Positions 6,471 to 7,571 of a stretch of 7,571 nt of DNA are shown here, piece by piece. The stretch covers positions 1 to 7,571 of the forward strand of contig WFSK01000191.1 in NCBI GenBank assembly GCA_015486095.1. Direction: 5' to 3'. The notes under the pieces are model-generated. The model ran no database searches and was not told the DNA's origin. It was given only the letters and a program-made list of their open reading frames with translations. The stretch's first letter is position 1, and every line of letters begins with the position of its first letter. A program made the translations under genes and the position numbers. The DNA comes from Thermotogae bacterium (GTDB taxonomy: Bacteria > Thermotogota > Thermotogae > B3-G13).

Positions 6471-7280
6471 TCAGCGCATCAGTAAGCTCAAAACATTTCT
6501 TCTGTTGATATTTTGATTTACCAATACCAGGGTAGCTGCCCGTGACAAGATCTGCTTCTTCGCAAGATTCATGATATTTTGAGCGATATCTGCATCTCTT
6601 ATACTACTCTCTGCTGCGATCTGATTCACGTAACCTACTTCCAAGTTGCGTATCCCTTCTGTAAGGCGATTACGAATAGCACCGGTGTTAGAACGCATAT
6701 CGCTCACTCTATTCATAGCTTCATCCAGTACCGAAATGTTATTCTTTCTGTTATCCGTGAGATCTACCTCTGTCGTACCAAGTGCACCTGATGATACGTT
6801 CTCCAACCTCAGAGTTACGATCGCCCCTTTTTGAGGAGTAGAAGAGATCAGCATGCTGAGTTCATCTCCACCAAATAATTTCCTGATGTTAAATTCAGTA
6901 TTTTTAGCGATATCGTTTATTTGCTCATTCAGTTGGTTGATTTCTTGCTGCATAGCCTTTTTCTCCTCATCAGTATACGTACCATTTTCAGCCTGTACCG
7001 ATAGTTCTCTCATCCTGGCCAAGATATCATGGATTTGTCCTAACGCTTCTTCGGCTACCTGAGTGGCGCTGATGCCGATCTGTGCATTCTGGATTGCTTT
7101 TTCCATACCTTCATAGTGTGCACGCATCCCCTCACTTACCGCGAGCCCTGAGCCGTTATCTCGAGCAGAGATAACCTGCAAACCAGTGGCTATCCTTGCC
7201 CTCTGGATATTTGCATTCGCATTACTTCTTAGAAGAGCCTGCCATGCATTCAGTAAATTAGAATTATCATTGATACGCAC
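6471..7280 (-). CDS. Flagellin, short form without outer domains
   Basis: The 269-residue protein is the filament subunit exported by the flagellar type III apparatus. The N-terminal D0/D1 part (about 1-140) includes RARIATGLQVISARDNGSGL, where usual flagellins have SSGLRINSAADDAAGL, then NAQIGISATQVAEEALGQIHDIL and RMRELSVQAENGTYTDEE (90-107, the conserved D1 core). TEFNIRKLFGG ends this half. Only some 45 residues (141-185) link it to the C-terminal half, so D2/D3 are missing, as in Bacillus Hag. The C-terminal half has RNRLTEGIRNLEVG, AAESSIRDADIAQNIM and a closing LVNQNINRRNVLSLLMR. The start is GTG at 7280: an in-frame TGA lies three codons upstream, and AGGTGAT is 5 bases before it. The next gene, amrA, begins 11 bases after its stop, which is unusual for a flagellin. 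Confidence 0.93.
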   Translation of the reverse strand: MRINDNSNLLNAWQALLRSNANANIQRARIATGLQVISARDNGSGLAVSEGMRAHYEGMEKAIQNAQIGISATQVAEEALGQIHDILARMRELSVQAENGTYTDEEKKAMQQEINQLNEQINDIAKNTEFNIRKLFGGDELSMLISSTPQKGAIVTLRLENVSSGALGTTEVDLTDNRKNNISVLDEAMNRVSDMRSNTGAIRNRLTEGIRNLEVGYVNQIAAESSIRDADIAQNIMNLAKKQILSRAATLVLVNQNINRRNVLSLLMR

Positions 7281-7295
7281 TCCACATCACCTCTA

Positions 7296-7306
7296 TGTAC
7301 GATACA
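7296..7306. promoter_or_regulatory. Operator-like dyad at the flagellin transcription start
   Basis: TGTACGATACA is an inverted repeat, TGTA-n3-TACA, placed between the -10 element and the ribosome site, about where transcription should begin. A regulator bound here would block the start. This is inferred from position and symmetry only; such short dyads occur by chance. Confidence 0.2.
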
Positions 7307-7312
7307 ACAAAT

Positions 7313-7321
7313 ATTATACCA
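7313..7321 (-). promoter_or_regulatory. Extended -10 promoter of the flagellin gene
   Basis: The minus strand reads TGGTATAAT: a perfect TATAAT (7318-7313) preceded by the TGn extension. The -35 position 17 bases upstream (TTCGTT) is poor, as extended -10 promoters allow. Transcription should start near 7306, leaving a leader of about 26 bases with the Shine-Dalgarno AGGTGAT. I saw no sigma-28 motif (TAAA with GCCGATAA). Confidence 0.6.
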
Positions 7322-7571
7322 CATCTTTCCCTTGGAACGAATTCCATAGGCTTATAATAAAAAAGTTGATAGAGTGATTGAGGCAAAAGCGTACCGTTGT
7401 CTCGAGGCAGGTGTGAGTGTATCCTATGCTCTATTTGGTTGGTTTTGCATCGGACCGCATCGAGTGTTCGGTAGAAGGTATATTTCGTACAATGTATGTA
7501 GTAGTATTCGTACAATGTATGTAGTAGTATTAGTAACAGATATTATGAGTGAGAGTGAAGGGTAGATCGTA
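7322..7571. other. Flagellin upstream non-coding region
   Basis: No convincing gene is seen between the flagellin promoter and the window end. Short open frames on both strands have no ribosome site or recognisable protein pattern. The region holds the 23-bp tandem repeat, a T-rich run on the minus strand near 7350-7365, and a weak stem GAGGCAA/TTGTCTC (7379-7402, with one G-T pair) that may form in RNA. Its function is not known; a gene further right is cut off. Confidence 0.5.
7484..7531. repeat. 23-bp tandem repeat, two copies plus two bases
   Basis: Copies at 7484-7506 and 7507-7529 are identical, followed by TT of a third. Each contains GTACAATGTAT, a nearly symmetric dyad (TACA-A-TGTA core). 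It lies 200 bases upstream of the flagellin start. The 23-bp period is close to two helical turns, so the two dyads would face nearly the same side of the DNA. It may be a paired protein-binding site or simple replication slippage. Confidence 0.85.

Noticed and set aside
7350..7402. Terminator of an upstream minus-strand gene (stem plus T-run)
   Set aside because: The stem is only 7 bp with a G-T pair and is about 15 bases away from the T-run, so it does not have terminator geometry.
7267..7515. 82-residue minus-strand open frame upstream of and overlapping the flagellin start
   Set aside because: It covers the promoter, ribosome site and tandem repeat, and its composition (many Tyr, Cys and His) looks like translated non-coding DNA.
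7374..7565. 63-residue plus-strand open frame at the window end starting with GTG
   Set aside because: It has no Shine-Dalgarno site, runs through the tandem repeat and has no recognisable motif.
1..7571. tRNA, rRNA or CRISPR array
   Set aside because: No cloverleaf, no rRNA-like conserved stretches and no regularly spaced repeats were seen; the 23-bp repeat is directly tandem, without spacers.

Overview
The window reads as bacterial DNA, from a flagellated, AT-rich bacterium. It has a bacterial flagellin, a periplasmic sugar-type binding protein, purine-rich Shine-Dalgarno sites, a textbook sigma-70 promoter, and GTG and TTG starts beside ATG. The Lys/Glu/Ile-rich proteins and the AMMECR1 plus radical-SAM pair, common in thermophiles and anaerobes, would suit a thermophilic or anaerobic lineage (Thermotogae-like or a related deep branch). 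This is inference; the phylum cannot be fixed from the window. The first 213 bases form a perfect inverted repeat about position 107, most simply a contig-end fold-back artefact.

Layout. Positions 1-107 are a reversed copy of the end of the neighbouring gene. Positions 130-1404 (minus) encode a family-1 solute-binding protein. It has a consensus promoter, and its leader holds a hairpin between a strong Shine-Dalgarno site and the start codon. The 500-base divergent intergenic region (1405-1907) also carries a 230-bp fold-back element with 37-bp inverted ends (1550-1779) that looks like a MITE or a structured RNA. Positions 1908-3897 (plus) hold a two-gene unit: a GNAT/Eis-like acetyltransferase overlapping ribonuclease Z by 8 bp. 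Positions 3898-7280 (minus) hold a tight four-gene unit, in transcription order flagellin, AMMECR1 protein (frameshifted), AmmeMemoRadiSam radical-SAM enzyme, and membrane-anchored ApbE-type FMN transferase. Positions 7281-7571 are the flagellin upstream region, with an extended -10 promoter and a 23-bp tandem repeat.

How the genes relate. The two plus-strand genes have no clear shared pathway; rnz is a tRNA 3'-processing housekeeping gene. In the minus unit the junctions are an 11-bp gap, a TTGA stop/start overlap and a 31-bp overlap, so the genes look cotranscribed and partly translationally coupled. AMMECR1 and the radical-SAM enzyme are known partners of a widespread but poorly understood system; the usual third partner (Memo) is not in the window. 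Placing this pair plus ApbE directly behind a flagellin gene is the most unusual biology here. The AMMECR1 gene needs one extra base near 6238-6239 to read through, so it is either a fresh pseudogene or a sequence error.
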